The notes: generated by a model not told the origin, from the letters alone. Numbered from the stretch's first letter, positions 18,763 through 29,412 are shown. The stretch is DNA of 64,000 nt from Dickeya aquatica (GCF_900095885.1 NZ_LT615367.1:1674001-1738000), one strand, 5' to 3'. Translations and numbers: made by a program.

Positions 18763-19281
18763 ATGAGCAAGGTCAGCAGCGAATTTGTTCCGCTAACGGT
18801 GGCGGTGATGACTATCTCGTCGCGCCGGGGAGCCGATGAGGATACCTCCGGCGATTACCTGCGCGAAGCCGCGCAACTCGCCGGTCATCAACTGGTGGCA
18901 AGCGCCATCGTACCGGAAAACCTCTATCAAGTGCGTGCTCAGGTCAGTGTCTGGGTCGCCCGCGACGACGTACAGGTGATTTTGATTAATGGCGGCACCG
19001 GGTTTACGCCGGGCGATGTGGCACCTCAAGCGCTGCGTCCGTTGTTTGACCTTGAAATCGAGGGGTTCGGCGAGCTGTTTCGCATGGTGTCGTATGAAGA
19101 GATTGGCACCGCGACCATTCAGTCGCGCGCGATAGCGGGACTTGCCAATCAGACGGCGATTTTCGCCATGCCGGGCTCGACCCGCGCGTGCCGCACCGCC
19201 TGGGAGCGCATCATTGTTGAACAACTGGATGCCCGGCACAAACCGTGCAACCTGTATCCTCATTTAACCCGTCGTTCTTAA
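18763..19281 (+). CDS. moaB: molybdenum cofactor biosynthesis protein B
   Basis: MoaB is a MogA/MoeA-type molybdopterin-binding protein of about 172 residues. Its precise role in enterobacteria is unclear because Mog carries the adenylyltransferase activity. The ATG at 18763 is preceded by AGGAG (18753-18757). An in-frame GTG at 18757 lies inside that ribosome site and is rejected. DDTSG-like EDTSGDYL, VILINGGTGFTPGDVAP and IFAMPGSTRACRTAWERII are the family's substrate-binding loops. A 70-bp gap separates it from moaA, and 17 bp from moaC. Confidence 0.94.
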   Translation: MSKVSSEFVPLTVAVMTISSRRGADEDTSGDYLREAAQLAGHQLVASAIVPENLYQVRAQVSVWVARDDVQVILINGGTGFTPGDVAPQALRPLFDLEIEGFGELFRMVSYEEIGTATIQSRAIAGLANQTAIFAMPGSTRACRTAWERIIVEQLDARHKPCNLYPHLTRRS

Positions 19282-19298
19282 GCGAAAAGTAAAGCGTT

Positions 19299-19781
19299 AT
19301 GGCACAACTGACACATATTAATGCCGCCGGAGAGGCGGCCATGGTCGATGTCTCTGGTAAGGCTGAAACGGTGCGCGATGCCCGTGCCGAAGCCTTTGTC
19401 GTGATGTCGGGCGAAACCCTCGCCATGATAATGGAAGGCCGTCACCATAAAGGTGATGTGTTTGCCACCGCCCGTATTGCCGGTATTCAGGCGGCAAAAC
19501 GCACCTGGGAGCTGATCCCGCTTTGTCACCCGCTGCTGCTGAGCAAGGTGGCCGTGGAGCTGGAGGCCCAGCCCGAACATAACCGGGTGCGCATCGAGTC
19601 ATGGTGCCGCCTGAGCGGCAAAACCGGTGTGGAAATGGAAGCGCTGACGGCGGCGTCGGTGGCGGCGCTGACCATTTACGACATGTGTAAAGCGGTACAA
19701 AAAGACATGGTAATAGGCCCGGTGCGGCTGCTGTCGAAAAGCGGTGGCAAGTCCGGCGATTTTAACGCGGAGGCACTATGA
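19299..19781 (+). CDS. moaC: cyclic pyranopterin monophosphate synthase MoaC
   Basis: MoaC converts MoaA's 3',8-cyclo-GTP into cyclic pyranopterin monophosphate. The 160-residue length is normal. The conserved [16 protein letters not shown] block is at the N-terminus and [12 protein letters not shown] holds the catalytic His region. [25 protein letters not shown] is the C-terminal signature including the active-site Lys and Asp. The stop overlaps the ATG of moaD by four bases (ATGA), consistent with coupled translation. Confidence 0.96.
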   Translation: MAQLTHINAAGEAAMVDVSGKAETVRDARAEAFVVMSGETLAMIMEGRHHKGDVFATARIAGIQAAKRTWELIPLCHPLLLSKVAVELEAQPEHNRVRIESWCRLSGKTGVEMEALTAASVAALTIYDMCKAVQKDMVIGPVRLLSKSGGKSGDFNAEAL

Positions 19782-20023
19782 TAACCGTGCTGTTTTTTGC
19801 TCAGGTACGCGAGCTGACCGGCACCGGGCGTTTATCGTTGCCGGCGGAATATCCCGATGTGGCTGCATTGCGCGCCGCACTGTGCCTGCGTGGTGAACGC
19901 TGGGCGCTGGCGCTGGAAGAGGGCAAGTTACTGGCGGCGGTGAACCAGTCGCTGGTGGCGATGACTCATCCGCTGGCCGAGGGCGATGAAGTGGCGTTTT
20001 TTCCACCGGTAACCGGGGGCTGA
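19778..20023 (+). CDS. moaD: molybdopterin synthase sulfur-carrier subunit MoaD
   Basis: This 81-residue ubiquitin-fold protein ends in the Gly-Gly tail (PVTGG) that becomes a thiocarboxylate. It donates sulfur to precursor Z within the MoaD2-MoaE2 molybdopterin synthase. [10 protein letters not shown] at the N-terminus and [13 protein letters not shown] at the C-terminus are typical. It overlaps moaC by four bases and is followed three bases later by moaE, keeping the two synthase subunits coupled. Confidence 0.95.
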   Translation: MITVLFFAQVRELTGTGRLSLPAEYPDVAALRAALCLRGERWALALEEGKLLAAVNQSLVAMTHPLAEGDEVAFFPPVTGG

Positions 20024-20026
20024 GTG

Positions 20027-20476
20027 ATGCAAACACGTATTCAGGTTGGTGAAGCGCCTTTCAGCGTGGGTGACGAGTATGCCTGGCTTGCCGATGGCGA
20101 TAGCGAAGGGGCGGTCGTCACTTTTACCGGCAAAGTGCGTAACCATAACCTTGGTGACAGCGTCAGCGCATTGACGCTGGAACATTACCCAGGCATGACG
20201 GAAAAAGCGCTGGCGCAAATAGTCGAAGAGGCCCGGCTGCGCTGGTCGTTGGCGCGGGTCAGCGTGATTCATCGCATCGGGGCGCTCTACCCCGGTGATG
20301 AAATTGTGTTTGTTGGCGTCAGCGGTGCACACCGTCACGCGGCCTTTGATGCCGCACAATTCATTATGGATTACCTCAAAACCCGCGCGCCTTTCTGGAA
20401 GCGTGAGGCCACGCCGCAAGGCGACCGCTGGGTGGATGCCCGCGACAGCGACCATCATGCCGCCACACGCTGGTAG
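20027..20476 (+). CDS. moaE: molybdopterin synthase catalytic subunit MoaE
   Basis: MoaE is the large subunit of molybdopterin synthase; it binds precursor Z and inserts two sulfurs delivered by MoaD. GAVVTFTGKVRNHNLGDSV, LEHYPGMTEKAL and FIMDYLKTRAPFWKRE are signature blocks containing the conserved Arg, His and Lys residues. ATG 20027 is preferred over the adjacent GTG at 20024 because it gives the usual 149-residue length. It is the last gene of the moa operon. Confidence 0.95.
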   Translation: MQTRIQVGEAPFSVGDEYAWLADGDSEGAVVTFTGKVRNHNLGDSVSALTLEHYPGMTEKALAQIVEEARLRWSLARVSVIHRIGALYPGDEIVFVGVSGAHRHAAFDAAQFIMDYLKTRAPFWKREATPQGDRWVDARDSDHHAATRW

Positions 20477-20630
20477 CCGCGGCTTGTCAGATAACCGTGG
20501 ATGATTGTGTAGCGAGGGGCATTGATTGCCATCGCTACATGATAAGCGGCATAACCCATCGCACTTCAGATAAAAAAACACAACAAAACAGGCTATTATT
20601 AAAAACACGAAAAAAATTTGTTAAAAAAAC

Positions 20631-20652
20631 GATTAATAAGAATTATTTTTAT
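20631..20652 (+). promoter_or_regulatory. possible Fur-type operator upstream of sfuA
   Basis: The sequence GATTAATAAGAATTATTTTT lies about 90 bp before sfuA, inside a 261-bp AT-rich gap. It only partly resembles the Fur consensus (GATAATGATAATCATTATC). Iron control is expected from the downstream transporter genes, but the site match is weak and the T/A-rich background makes chance similarity likely. Confidence 0.3.
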
Positions 20653-20737
20653 TTCCATTTCTGTGCAACGATAATAGGCTCGCGGTAAACATTCCGCCTA
20701 ACCGCTTTATTGTCATACAGTTAAAAAGGATAAGGGT

Positions 20738-21754
20738 ATGAAACGGCGTATTGCTTCTCTGTTCCCCGCCACGTTGCTGGCGTCTTCTCTGGTGTTAGGT
20801 TTTTCCTTTGGCGCGCAGGCAGAAGATGACGGCATCGTCATTTACAACGCGCAGCACGAAAATTTGGTGAAGTCCTGGGTTGAGGGGTTCACGCAGGACA
20901 CCGGTATTAAAGTCACGCTGCGTAATGGCGGTGACAGTGAGCTGGGTAATCAGTTGGTGCAGGAAGGCAATGCCTCTTCGGCCGATGTGTTCCTGACAGA
21001 GAACTCGCCGTCGATGGTGCTGGTGGATAATGCCAATCTGTTTGCGCCGCTGGATGCAGACACCCTCTCACAGGTGGAGCCGCAATATCGCCCGTCGCAC
21101 GGCCGCTGGATTGGCATTGCCGCGCGCTCGACCGTGTTTGTCTATAACCCGGAAAAATTTACCGAAGCCCAACTTCCCGCCTCGTTGATGGATTTGGCTA
21201 AGCCGGACTGGAAGGGCCGTTGGGCAGCATCACCGTCGGGCGCTGATTTCCAGGCCATCGTCAGCGCGATGCTGGCGCTTAAGGGTGAAAAAGCGACGCT
21301 GGAATGGCTTAAAGCCATGAAGGCTAACTTCACCGCTTACAAAGGTAACAGCACGGTGATGAAAGCGGTGAATGCCGGTCAGATAGACAGCGGCGTCATC
21401 TACCACTACTACCCGTTTGTTGACGGGGCGAAAACCGGTGAAAACAGCAAGAACGTGCGTCTGCATTACTTCAAAAAGCAGGATCCGGGCGCATTCGTCA
21501 GCATCTCCGGCGGTGGCGTACTGGCTTCCAGCAAGCACAAACAGCAGGCGCAGGCGTTCATCAAATGGATTACCGGTAAAAAAGGCCAGGAGGTGCTGCG
21601 CACCAACACGGCGTTTGAATACGCCGTGGGCGTAAATGCCGCGTCTAACCCGAAACTGGTGCCGCTGAAAGAGTTGCAGGCACCGACGGTGGATGCCGCC
21701 AGCCTGAATGGCAAAAAAGTGGTGGAACTGATGACCGAAGCAGGGCTGCTGTAA
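20738..21754 (+). CDS. sfuA: ferric iron ABC transporter periplasmic binding protein
   Basis: This 338-residue protein resembles Serratia SfuA and Yersinia YfuA nearly throughout. It captures Fe(III) in the periplasm and delivers it to the SfuB permease. A signal peptide is evident ([20 protein letters not shown], cleavage after AQA near residue 29). [11 protein letters not shown] provides the conserved early His/Tyr region, and VIYHYYPF contains the paired tyrosines that bind iron in this family. The start follows AAAAGGATAAGG. It is the first gene of the three-gene sfuABC operon. Confidence 0.92.
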   Translation: MKRRIASLFPATLLASSLVLGFSFGAQAEDDGIVIYNAQHENLVKSWVEGFTQDTGIKVTLRNGGDSELGNQLVQEGNASSADVFLTENSPSMVLVDNANLFAPLDADTLSQVEPQYRPSHGRWIGIAARSTVFVYNPEKFTEAQLPASLMDLAKPDWKGRWAASPSGADFQAIVSAMLALKGEKATLEWLKAMKANFTAYKGNSTVMKAVNAGQIDSGVIYHYYPFVDGAKTGENSKNVRLHYFKKQDPGAFVSISGGGVLASSKHKQQAQAFIKWITGKKGQEVLRTNTAFEYAVGVNAASNPKLVPLKELQAPTVDAASLNGKKVVELMTEAGLL

Positions 21755-21788
21755 TGATGCAACGCAGGGCGGGAGTACGATAAAACCG

Positions 21789-23381
21789 ATGGCAGACATG
21801 GAGTGGAAAACGGTGCGGGCAGAAGCAAGCCAACCGGTGCGCTTGCGGCGTCGCTCGGGCCGCATGAGCAGCAGTGGCCTGGCCTTGTGCGCCGTGCTGC
21901 TGTCGTTACTGGCGTTATTGCCGCTCGGCTTTGTGGTGGCGATCACCCTCAATACCGGTTGGCAAACCATTCAGGCACTGGTGTTTCGTGCCCGGGTGGG
22001 GGAGCTGTTATTCAATACCGTGTTGCTGGTGGTTATCACCTTGCCGCTCTGCGCCCTGCTGGGGGTGGCCCTTGCCTGGCTGACCGAGCGCACCACGTTG
22101 CCGGGTCGTCGGGTGTGGTCACTGTTACTGACGGCACCGCTGGCGGTGCCGGCATTTGTGCAGAGCTATGCCTGGATAGGCGTACTGCCGGGTATGCATG
22201 GCCTGAGTGCGGGCGTGTTTGTGTCGGTCATCGCCTATTTCCCGTTCATCTATCTGCCGGCAGCCGCCGTGTTGCGGCGTCTTGATCCCGGTCTGGAGGA
22301 TGTGGCCACCTCACTTGGCACCCGGCCCTGGGGGTGTTTTTTCGCGGTGGTGCTGCCACAGTTACGTCTGGCGGTCTGGGGCGGCTCATTACTGATTGCG
22401 CTGCATTTGCTGGCGGAATATGGTCTGTATGCCATGATCCGTTTTGATACCTTCACCACCGCTATTTTTGAGCAATTCCAGTCAACATTTAATGGACTGG
22501 CGGCCAACATGCTGGCCGGTGTGCTGGTCGTTTGCTGTCTGGCGCTGTTATGGCTCGAGTCGCTCAGCCGGGGCCGGGCACGTTATGCCCGCGTCGGCGC
22601 AGGCAGCGCCCGCAGTCAGTTACCTTGTGTGCTAACACCCGGTAAGGCGCTGATGAGCCTGCTGTTACCCGCGGTGGTGACACTGCTGTCCCTCGGCGTA
22701 CCGCTGGCAACCTTGACACGCTGGCTGTGGCTTGGCGGTGTAGCGGTGTGGCAAAACCCGGATCTGTGGCCCGCGTTATCCCAAACACTGTGGCTTGGCG
22801 TGTCAGGTGCACTGCTGGTGACGCTGTGCGCCTTCCCGATGGCCTGGCTGTCGATACGGCATCCCTCGCGGCTTTATCGGTTGCTGGAAGGCTGCAATTA
22901 CATCACCAGTGCGCTGCCCGGTATTGTGGTGGCACTGGCGCTGGTGACGATTACCATTCATACCCTGCGCCCGCTATACCAGACCGGGTTCACGTTGTTG
23001 CTGGCCTATGTGCTGATGTTTATGCCGCGCGCGCTGGTGAATCTGCGCGCCGGGGTGGCGCAGGCTCCGGTCGAGCTTGAGAACGTGGCCCGCAGTCTGG
23101 GGTGTTCACCGATGCAGGCGCTCTGGCGCGTTACGCTGCGCCTGGCGGCCCCGGGTGCCGCGGCCGGTGCGGCGCTGGTGTTTTTGGCCATCACCAATGA
23201 ATTAACCGCGACACTGCTGCTGGCACCTAACGGCACGCGCACGCTGGCAACCGGTTTTTGGGCGTTGACCAGTGAAATTGATTATATGGCCGCTGCACCC
23301 TATGCACTGATCATGGTGGTGTTATCGTTGCCATTAACCTGGTTGCTCTATTCTCAATCTAAACGCACGGCAGGTTTATGA
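21789..23381 (+). CDS. sfuB: ferric iron ABC transporter permease
   Basis: This 530-residue inner-membrane permease has the two fused BPD_transp_1 domains typical of FbpB/SfuB proteins. Each carries an EAA loop: [20 protein letters not shown] in the first half and [20 protein letters not shown] in the second. These loops dock onto the SfuC ATPase. About a dozen hydrophobic segments are visible. The N-terminal 30 residues are basic and cytoplasmic; the start could alternatively be ATG 21798 or 21865. The stop overlaps the sfuC start (ATGA). Confidence 0.92.
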   Translation: MADMEWKTVRAEASQPVRLRRRSGRMSSSGLALCAVLLSLLALLPLGFVVAITLNTGWQTIQALVFRARVGELLFNTVLLVVITLPLCALLGVALAWLTERTTLPGRRVWSLLLTAPLAVPAFVQSYAWIGVLPGMHGLSAGVFVSVIAYFPFIYLPAAAVLRRLDPGLEDVATSLGTRPWGCFFAVVLPQLRLAVWGGSLLIALHLLAEYGLYAMIRFDTFTTAIFEQFQSTFNGLAANMLAGVLVVCCLALLWLESLSRGRARYARVGAGSARSQLPCVLTPGKALMSLLLPAVVTLLSLGVPLATLTRWLWLGGVAVWQNPDLWPALSQTLWLGVSGALLVTLCAFPMAWLSIRHPSRLYRLLEGCNYITSALPGIVVALALVTITIHTLRPLYQTGFTLLLAYVLMFMPRALVNLRAGVAQAPVELENVARSLGCSPMQALWRVTLRLAAPGAAAGAALVFLAITNELTATLLLAPNGTRTLATGFWALTSEIDYMAAAPYALIMVVLSLPLTWLLYSQSKRTAGL

Positions 23382-24415
23382 ATACGCTTGAACTTTTTGG
23401 CATCAGCAAGGCGTTTAACGCCACGACGGTGCTCGATAACATTGCCTTGCAGGTCGCGCCCGGCAGCCGAACCGCGATTGTCGGGCCGTCAGGGTCAGGC
23501 AAAACCACGTTGTTGCGCATTATTGCCGGTTTTGATGCGCCAGACCGTGGAGTGGTGCGGTTGCAGGGGCAGGTGGTGGCGGATGAGCATCAGTGGATAC
23601 CGGCACACCAGCGAGGTATCGGCTTTGTGCCGCAGGATGGTGCACTGTTTCCCCATTTTACCGTGGCGCAAAACATCGCCTTTGGCCTTGGCGGCAGTAA
23701 GGCTGAAAAACAGCGGCGGGTGGATGAGCTGATGGAGCGGGTGTCACTGGATAAGCGTCTGGCCGCCCGCTGGCCGCATGAGCTATCCGGTGGCCAGCAG
23801 CAACGGGTGGCGCTGGCGCGCGCGCTGTCACAGCGCCCGGCGCTGATGCTGCTTGATGAGCCTTTCTCCGCGCTCGATACCGGCTTGCGCGCCGCAACGC
23901 GTCAGGCGGTGTCGGCCCTGCTGGCGCAGGCAGGCGTGGCGTCGATTCTGGTCACGCACGATCAGGCCGAGGCGCTGTCATTTGCCGATCAAGTCGCGGT
24001 GATGCGTCAGGGGCAACTGGTACAGGTTGGCACACCCCAGTCGCTCTATTTACGACCGGTAGACGAAGAAACGGCAGCGTTTCTGGGCGATACCCTGGTG
24101 TTGCCTGCCCAACTGCAACACGGGCGTGCTCACTGCGTGTTGGGGGCGGTGGCCGTCGATGATAGGCATTTCCACGGTGACGGACGCATTATGTTGCGCC
24201 CGGAGCAAATTCACATCACGCAGGCCAGCCCGTCATCGTCGTCACCTCAGGCAACGGTGGTGGGTATTGAGTTTGCCGGTTTTGTCTCCACGCTGCGCCT
24301 GCGTCTTGGCGAAAGCGGCCAGGTGATTGAGCTTAAGAGCATCAGTCGGGAAGACGTGGTGTGTGGCAGTCTGGTTAATGTGCAGGTGGCCGGGCTGGCG
24401 CACCGGCTGGATTAA
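23378..24415 (+). CDS. sfuC: ferric iron ABC transporter ATP-binding protein
   Basis: This 345-residue ATPase energises Fe(III) import. The Walker A motif is GPSGSGKTT, the ABC signature LSGGQQQR, Walker B LMLLDEPF, and the H-loop [10 protein letters not shown]-terminal regulatory (TOBE-like) domain follows from about residue 240. It starts by a four-base ATGA overlap with sfuB, so stoichiometric translation is expected. Length and domains agree with FbpC/SfuC. Confidence 0.94.
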   Translation: MNTLELFGISKAFNATTVLDNIALQVAPGSRTAIVGPSGSGKTTLLRIIAGFDAPDRGVVRLQGQVVADEHQWIPAHQRGIGFVPQDGALFPHFTVAQNIAFGLGGSKAEKQRRVDELMERVSLDKRLAARWPHELSGGQQQRVALARALSQRPALMLLDEPFSALDTGLRAATRQAVSALLAQAGVASILVTHDQAEALSFADQVAVMRQGQLVQVGTPQSLYLRPVDEETAAFLGDTLVLPAQLQHGRAHCVLGAVAVDDRHFHGDGRIMLRPEQIHITQASPSSSSPQATVVGIEFAGFVSTLRLRLGESGQVIELKSISREDVVCGSLVNVQVAGLAHRLD

Positions 24416-24540
24416 GCGGGTGCGGCCTGGCCGGTCATTCAGACAAGGCAGGACAACAAACCATGAGGCGTAAAGTCCCTCGTTGTTGACCTGTGGCTTG
24501 TTGCTGACGGCGTTTTTTTCTTGGTATGCGGTGTCCCCCC

Positions 24541-24566
24541 CCAACAGGGACGAATGGCCCTGTTGG
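24541..24566. other. perfect 9-bp hairpin between sfuC and clsB
   Basis: CCAACAGGG (24541-24549) and CCCTGTTGG (24558-24566) form a perfect stem with the loop ACGAATGG, preceded by a run of C (24535-24542). It lies between convergent genes but lacks a T-run on either strand. A bidirectional terminator-like or REP-like role is possible. Confidence 0.5.
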
Positions 24567-24598
24567 GAGTTAAGAGTGGGATAATGATATCGGGGTTA

Positions 24599-25792
24599 TC
24601 AGGGGTCTTGCGATTTTATTCGCGTAAGCGTTGGGCGATGAGCGGGGAGCCAGCCCACCATCGATGGAAAGCGTTTAAGGAAATGGAACACCAGCACATT
24701 TTTTACCACCTGCCAGTAAGTGCGTTTAGGCAAGGCTGACGGTTCAACGCGCACCGAGTGCTGTTCCATCAGCTCGCAGAGATGGCCACGCAGTTGTTGA
24801 TTAAACGCCCGGTCATGAATCACGAGATTGGCTTCCAGATTCAAGGCCAGGCTGAGCGGGTCAAGGTTACTGGAGCCGATGGTTGTCCAGTAATCGTCTT
24901 GTAGCGCCACTTTGCTATGTAGCGGCTGGCGGCGAAATTCATAAATTTCCACCCCGGCCTTCACCAGCCACGGATAAAGTAACCGCGCTCCGACCAACAC
25001 TATCGGGATGTCCGGTTGCCCCTGAATAACCAGTTGCACTCGCACGCCGCGTCTGGCGGCATTGCGCATGGCGCGCAACAGCCGATAGCCGGGGAAAAAA
25101 TAGGCATTGGCTATCACCACCTCGCGCCGTGCCCGGCGCAGCATCTGCACATAGTGGCGCTCGATATCACGCCGGTGCTGGCCATTATCACGCCAGATGA
25201 ACAGCGCCTGTGCATTACCGGGGTGCGGGTTACGGGCCGGGCGGCGAAAACGCTGTCGCCAGCTGCCGTGTGGCTCCTCATCATGCGCCAGTGCAGCCAG
25301 CACAAAGCGGTTGATGTCATCCACCACCGGGCCGCGTATTTTGATGGCATAGTCCTGCCTGGCCTGCGGGCCGTAATCACTGCGGTGATCGTCGCAATAA
25401 TTGATGCCTCCGACCCAGGCCGTTTCGCCGTCTACCACCACGATTTTACGATGCAGACGTCGAAACAAATTGGTTTGCATCAGCCCGAGCAGCGGTTTAC
25501 GTGGGTCATAGAAGTGAACGCGCACGCCTGCATTAACCAGCGCGCGCAGAAACGGTGGCGATAATTCATGTGAGCCGTAGCCGTCGGCGGTGACATCAAC
25601 ACTGACACCGCGCTGTGCCGCGGCAATCAACACCGATTGCAACGCATAACCGACGTTGTCCTCACACCAGATGAAGGTTTCCAGTACCACCCGGCTGTGC
25701 GCCTGCGCAATGGCGCTAAACACGCTCGGGTAGAATTCATCACCGTTGACCAGCAGTTCTATCTGGTTGCCATCACGCCAGTCCGTCTTCAT
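24599..25792 (-). CDS. clsB: cardiolipin synthase B
   Basis: ClsB is a phospholipase D-superfamily enzyme that makes cardiolipin at the inner membrane. The start is set at the ATG at 25792 (MKTDWRDGNQ) by homology with E. coli ClsB and by its ATGA overlap with the preceding ybhP; the frame is open further upstream. Two HKD motifs are present: HRKIVVVDGETAWVGG and HSKVALQDDYWTTIGSSN. The 397-residue length is slightly shorter than the E. coli protein. E. coli has ybhP-clsB-ybhN; here ybhN is not next in line. Confidence 0.93.
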   Translation of the reverse strand: MKTDWRDGNQIELLVNGDEFYPSVFSAIAQAHSRVVLETFIWCEDNVGYALQSVLIAAAQRGVSVDVTADGYGSHELSPPFLRALVNAGVRVHFYDPRKPLLGLMQTNLFRRLHRKIVVVDGETAWVGGINYCDDHRSDYGPQARQDYAIKIRGPVVDDINRFVLAALAHDEEPHGSWRQRFRRPARNPHPGNAQALFIWRDNGQHRRDIERHYVQMLRRARREVVIANAYFFPGYRLLRAMRNAARRGVRVQLVIQGQPDIPIVLVGARLLYPWLVKAGVEIYEFRRQPLHSKVALQDDYWTTIGSSNLDPLSLALNLEANLVIHDRAFNQQLRGHLCELMEQHSVRVEPSALPKRTYWQVVKNVLVFHFLKRFPSMVGWLPAHRPTLTRIKSQDP

Positions 25793-26559
25793 AGCTGCAT
25801 CTCTACCGCCAGCGGGGCATGATCCGACAAATGTAACCACGGCTCGTGCGGCAACAGTGTCGGGATAAGGGGGGAGGCGTTACGCACATAGATGCGATCG
25901 AGGCAAAGCACCGGGAATCGTGCCGGAAAGGTGCGTGCGGGTTTGCCAAAATGGGCGCTGAACACCTCCGTCAGCCCGGCGCGCTGGTGCAGTATGGCCC
26001 CGGCTTTGCCTTGCCAGTCATTAAAATCACCGGCGACCACCAGCGGGGCCTGCGGTGGCAAGGTGTCGATAAAATCACACAATAGCTGCAGTTGCTGCTG
26101 ACGATGTGATGTACCAAGCCCGAGATGGACGCACACCACATGCAGGTAGAGCTCCCGATTAGGCACTTTGACAATACAATGCAACAGGCCGCGCTGGTCG
26201 TCGGTGGCATTCTCCGTATCAAGATGGTGATAGCTGAAAATAGGGAAACGCGACAGCACGGCATTGCCGTGTTCACCTTGCGGGTAAATGACGTTGCGGC
26301 CATAGGCCTCATCATTCCACAGCGTGTGTGCCAAAAACTCGTAGTGGGATGTGTCCGGCCAGTTTTCCACCTGTAAAGGGTGGGTTGCGTGGCGGCCCGG
26401 CACCTCTTGCAAACAGATAATGTCGGCGCGCACCGCGCGCACGGCTTCACGCAGTTCCGGCAGGATAAAGCGGCGGTTCAGTGTGCTAAACCCACGGTGA
26501 GTATTGAGGGTCAGGACGGTGAACGAAAACGCCGATGACGGTGACAAGACAATATCCAT
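25789..26559 (-). CDS. ybhP: endonuclease/exonuclease/phosphatase-family protein YbhP
   Basis: This 256-residue protein has the EEP fold. LTLNTHRGF and CLQEVPG carry the metal-binding Asn and Glu, VVAGDFNDW is the catalytic Asp-Phe-Asn block, and HLSDHAPLAVEM the terminal His. The substrate is unknown. E. coli YbhP also precedes clsB, and the four-base ATGA overlap suggests the phosphatase acts with ClsB in lipid metabolism; that link is inference. There is no signal peptide. Confidence 0.9.
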   Translation of the reverse strand: MDIVLSPSSAFSFTVLTLNTHRGFSTLNRRFILPELREAVRAVRADIICLQEVPGRHATHPLQVENWPDTSHYEFLAHTLWNDEAYGRNVIYPQGEHGNAVLSRFPIFSYHHLDTENATDDQRGLLHCIVKVPNRELYLHVVCVHLGLGTSHRQQQLQLLCDFIDTLPPQAPLVVAGDFNDWQGKAGAILHQRAGLTEVFSAHFGKPARTFPARFPVLCLDRIYVRNASPLIPTLLPHEPWLHLSDHAPLAVEMQL

Positions 26560-26910
26560 AGCGCTCCCTCGTGGCCAGATAACGCAGTTTTCAGTGTAGC
26601 TGGTGGTGCGAAAAACGCCGTGTGGGTTCCGCTGTTGTTGGCAGAATGTTATACAACGGGTTGATATCCATCATAAACCGGCTTTTTCGCCAACAATCTT
26701 AAGGATAACCGCGGCACGATAGATAAAAATTCCTCGAACAGTCGATTTTCTGTTAGAATCGCGCGCAGTCATGCACCGTAGTTTGTGCCCATTCATGCGG
26801 GTTTATCGTTGCCAGGTGCAAACCTCAGCGCCGCGCCAAACCCATCTGTTGTCACCCTAAAAACTGCACCGACGAAGGTCGGGTAGGGTGGTTCTGGAGT
26901 TGTTCTCTTT
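26560..26910. promoter_or_regulatory. divergent intergenic region with long rhlE leader
   Basis: This 351-bp region holds promoters for ybhP (leftward) and rhlE (rightward). Before rhlE lies a GC-rich stretch of about 150 bp containing the small hairpin CCGAC-GAAG-GTCGG (about 26867-26880) and a GGTTCTGGAG ribosome region. A long untranslated leader is common for cold-inducible DEAD-box helicase genes, but a function for this one is inference. I see no ORF. Confidence 0.4.
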
Positions 26911-28302
26911 ATGTCTTTTGAATCTCTCGGCCTGAGTGCCGATATTTTGCGTGCGGTAGACGAGCAAGGTTATCGTGAGCCTACCCCTGTTCAGCGTCAG
27001 GCTATTCCGGTGGTACTGGAAGGCCGTGACCTGATGGCCAGTGCCCAGACTGGCACCGGTAAAACCGCCGGATTTACCTTGCCGCTCTTGCAATTACTGA
27101 GCCAGTCACCCGCGCAGGCCAAAAGCCGCCGCCCGGTGCGCGCACTGATTCTGACGCCGACCCGCGAACTGGCCGCACAGATTGGTGAGAATGTGCAGGA
27201 TTACAGCAAATATCTCCGGCTGCGTTCGCTGGTGGTGTTTGGTGGGGTCAGCATCAATCCGCAGATGATGAAGCTGCGTGGCGGCGTCGATATCCTTATC
27301 GCCACGCCGGGTCGGCTGCTGGATTTGGAGCACCAAAACGCGGTGGATTTGTCGCGGGTGGAGATTCTGGTGCTCGATGAAGCCGACAGAATGCTCGACA
27401 TGGGCTTCATTCACGATATTCGCCGCGTGCTGTCAAAGCTGCCGGCTAAGCGGCAAAACCTGATGTTTTCCGCCACCTTCTCTGATGAAATCAAAACGCT
27501 TGCCAGCTCGTTGCTCAATAACCCGGCGTCGGTGGAAGTGGTGCGCCGTAACACCCCTTCAGAGCTGGTGACGCAGCATGTGCATTTTGTGGATAAAAAA
27601 CGCAAACGCGAACTGCTTTCACACCTGATTGGCCAGCAAAACTGGCAGCAGGTGCTGGTGTTTACCCGCACCAAACATGGTGCGAACCACCTGGCCGAGC
27701 AGTTGAATAAAGACGGCATTACCGCTGCGGCGATCCACGGCAATAAAAGTCAGGGGGCGCGTACCCGTGCGCTGGCAGATTTTAAAGCCGGTGATATTCG
27801 GGTGCTGGTGGCAACGGATATCGCCGCCCGTGGGCTGGATATCGACCAGTTGCCGCATGTGGTGAACTATGAATTACCCAACGTGCCGGAAGATTATGTC
27901 CACCGTATTGGCCGTACCGGCCGCGCCGCTTCGACCGGTGAGGCGCTGTCGCTGGTGTGTGTCGATGAGCACAAATTGCTGCGTGATATCGAACGGCTGT
28001 TAAAACGTGAGATCCCGCGTATTGCAATAGCCGGGTATGAACCAGACCCGAGCATCAAAGCGGAACCTATCCAGAACGGTCGTCAGGGTGGCCGCGGTGG
28101 TGCGACACGTCAGGGTGAACGTGCGCCGGGTGCCCGCACATCGGGCCCGCGCCCGCAAGGCGGGCGTGAAGGAACGGCGTCGCGTTCATCTGGCGAACGC
28201 AGCGGGCCACGCCGTGACGGCGCAGCCAAACCGGCAGGCCAGCGGCCGCAGGGTCAGGCTGCCCGCCGTCGCCCGCCGCGTAAACCGGCCACCAGCGCCT
28301 GA
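26911..28302 (+). CDS. rhlE: ATP-dependent RNA helicase RhlE
   Basis: This is a DEAD-box RNA helicase of 463 residues that unwinds RNA duplexes in ribosome assembly and RNA turnover. The helicase core shows the Q motif ([13 protein letters not shown]), Walker [21 protein letters not shown] in [16 protein letters not shown] in FSATFS, and [18 protein letters not shown] with HRIGRTGRA. The C-terminal 80 residues are a basic, Gly/Arg/Pro-rich low-complexity tail typical of RhlE. E. coli rhlE also sits next to the ybh cluster. Confidence 0.95.
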   Translation: MSFESLGLSADILRAVDEQGYREPTPVQRQAIPVVLEGRDLMASAQTGTGKTAGFTLPLLQLLSQSPAQAKSRRPVRALILTPTRELAAQIGENVQDYSKYLRLRSLVVFGGVSINPQMMKLRGGVDILIATPGRLLDLEHQNAVDLSRVEILVLDEADRMLDMGFIHDIRRVLSKLPAKRQNLMFSATFSDEIKTLASSLLNNPASVEVVRRNTPSELVTQHVHFVDKKRKRELLSHLIGQQNWQQVLVFTRTKHGANHLAEQLNKDGITAAAIHGNKSQGARTRALADFKAGDIRVLVATDIAARGLDIDQLPHVVNYELPNVPEDYVHRIGRTGRAASTGEALSLVCVDEHKLLRDIERLLKREIPRIAIAGYEPDPSIKAEPIQNGRQGGRGGATRQGERAPGARTSGPRPQGGREGTASRSSGERSGPRRDGAAKPAGQRPQGQAARRRPPRKPATSA

Positions 28303-28313
28303 TTTTTGCCGGT

Positions 28314-28340
28314 ACACGCCCGCCGGTTGCGCGGGCGTGT
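28314..28340. terminator. strong GC hairpin between rhlE and the EamA gene
   Basis: ACACGCCCGC (28314-28323) pairs perfectly with GCGGGCGTGT (28331-28340) around a 7-nt loop. No clear T-run follows on either strand. Its place 12 bp after rhlE and before a convergent gene suggests a bidirectional terminator. Confidence 0.5.
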
Positions 28341-28391
28341 GCCACCTCTTGCTGATTTTCTGCCCGTTCATTCCCTGTCTGTTTGATGTGC

Positions 28392-29303
28392 CTATTCCTG
28401 TTTTTGACTGTGCAAAACGGCTGGCACAGGTTGCTCGCGCGGGCGATAGAACATCACCGCGTTGCCGAGCAAAATGAGCACCATTCCGGTAATGGCATTG
28501 CCATGCCATTGATACCCTTCGTAAACCGTTGAGACGGACAACGCAACCAGCGGGAACAATAAGGTGGCATAAGCGGCCTGACTGGCACCGATGCGGCCAA
28601 TCAGCGCGAAATAGGCACCAAAACCGATAACGGAGCCAAACAGCGACAGGTAAAACAGCGAGCCGAGGTAGCGCAGTGAGAGGTCTGGTGCAAAGCGGTA
28701 GCCCAGTATCGCGGCTATCAGGCCCATCACCAGCGTGCTATAGAACATGCCCCAGGCGTTGGTGGTCATGATGTCGCGCCCCTGACGCTGGTGTTGGGTG
28801 CTTATCATGTTGCCGAGCGAAAAGCCGTAGGTACCCAGCAGGCTTAAGCCAATGCCCCAGAGCTGCTGCGGATGACTGTCAAGGTTCAGCAAGTCCTGCC
28901 AGAACAGCAACACCATACCCGTGAGCCCTAATGGTGCGGCCAGCATCACGTTACGTTTAAAACGGGTGGCGAAAAACAGTCGGCCGTTCAGGGCATTAAA
29001 CAGTACGGCCATCGAAAAAATCACCGACTCCAGTCCGCTTGGAATGAAAGCAACGGCGTGATAAAAACACCAGAAGTTGAGGCCAAACACGGTCACGCCT
29101 TGCGCCAGGCACAAGAGGTGCGCCCGCGTGCTCAACGGGCGCAGGCGGTCTGTGAGCATCAAAAATGCCATCAGCAGTGATGAGGCGATGGCAAAGCGCC
29201 AGAAAATAGACACCTCGGCGGCCATGCCGCCTTGCTGTAGACTGATGGCAATCCAGGTGGTGCCCCAAATCAGCACCACGGCACAATAAAGCACAGCATT
29301 CAT
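28392..29303 (-). CDS. EamA-family (DMT superfamily) transporter
   Basis: This 303-residue protein has ten predicted transmembrane helices in two EamA repeats. It starts MNAVLYCAVVLIWGTTWIAI, where WGTTW is the usual repeat start; the second repeat holds GWGMFYSTLVMG-like text (WGMFYSTLVMG). DMT transporters export small metabolites or amino acids; the substrate cannot be read from sequence. It is transcribed divergently from an AraC-family regulator 109 bp away, which probably controls it. Its end is convergent with rhlE. Confidence 0.85.
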   Translation of the reverse strand: MNAVLYCAVVLIWGTTWIAISLQQGGMAAEVSIFWRFAIASSLLMAFLMLTDRLRPLSTRAHLLCLAQGVTVFGLNFWCFYHAVAFIPSGLESVIFSMAVLFNALNGRLFFATRFKRNVMLAAPLGLTGMVLLFWQDLLNLDSHPQQLWGIGLSLLGTYGFSLGNMISTQHQRQGRDIMTTNAWGMFYSTLVMGLIAAILGYRFAPDLSLRYLGSLFYLSLFGSVIGFGAYFALIGRIGASQAAYATLLFPLVALSVSTVYEGYQWHGNAITGMVLILLGNAVMFYRPREQPVPAVLHSQKQE

Positions 29304-29412
29304 TTTTATACTCCCGATATCATCCTGACCTGACTATAGCCGTGCGCGATGGTCAATACTGTCAGCATGTTGCGGTGAGTAACAAAATCTTGCGGTTTTT
29401 GAAGGAGGGGGA

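Noticed and set aside
21230..21970. 246-codon minus-strand frame across sfuA/sfuB
   Set aside because: sfuA is strongly identified on the plus strand; the antisense frame is low-complexity and without homology.
24541..24566. Classical Rho-independent terminator after sfuC
   Set aside because: The stem is perfect but lacks a T-run on either strand, so I list it only as a hairpin.
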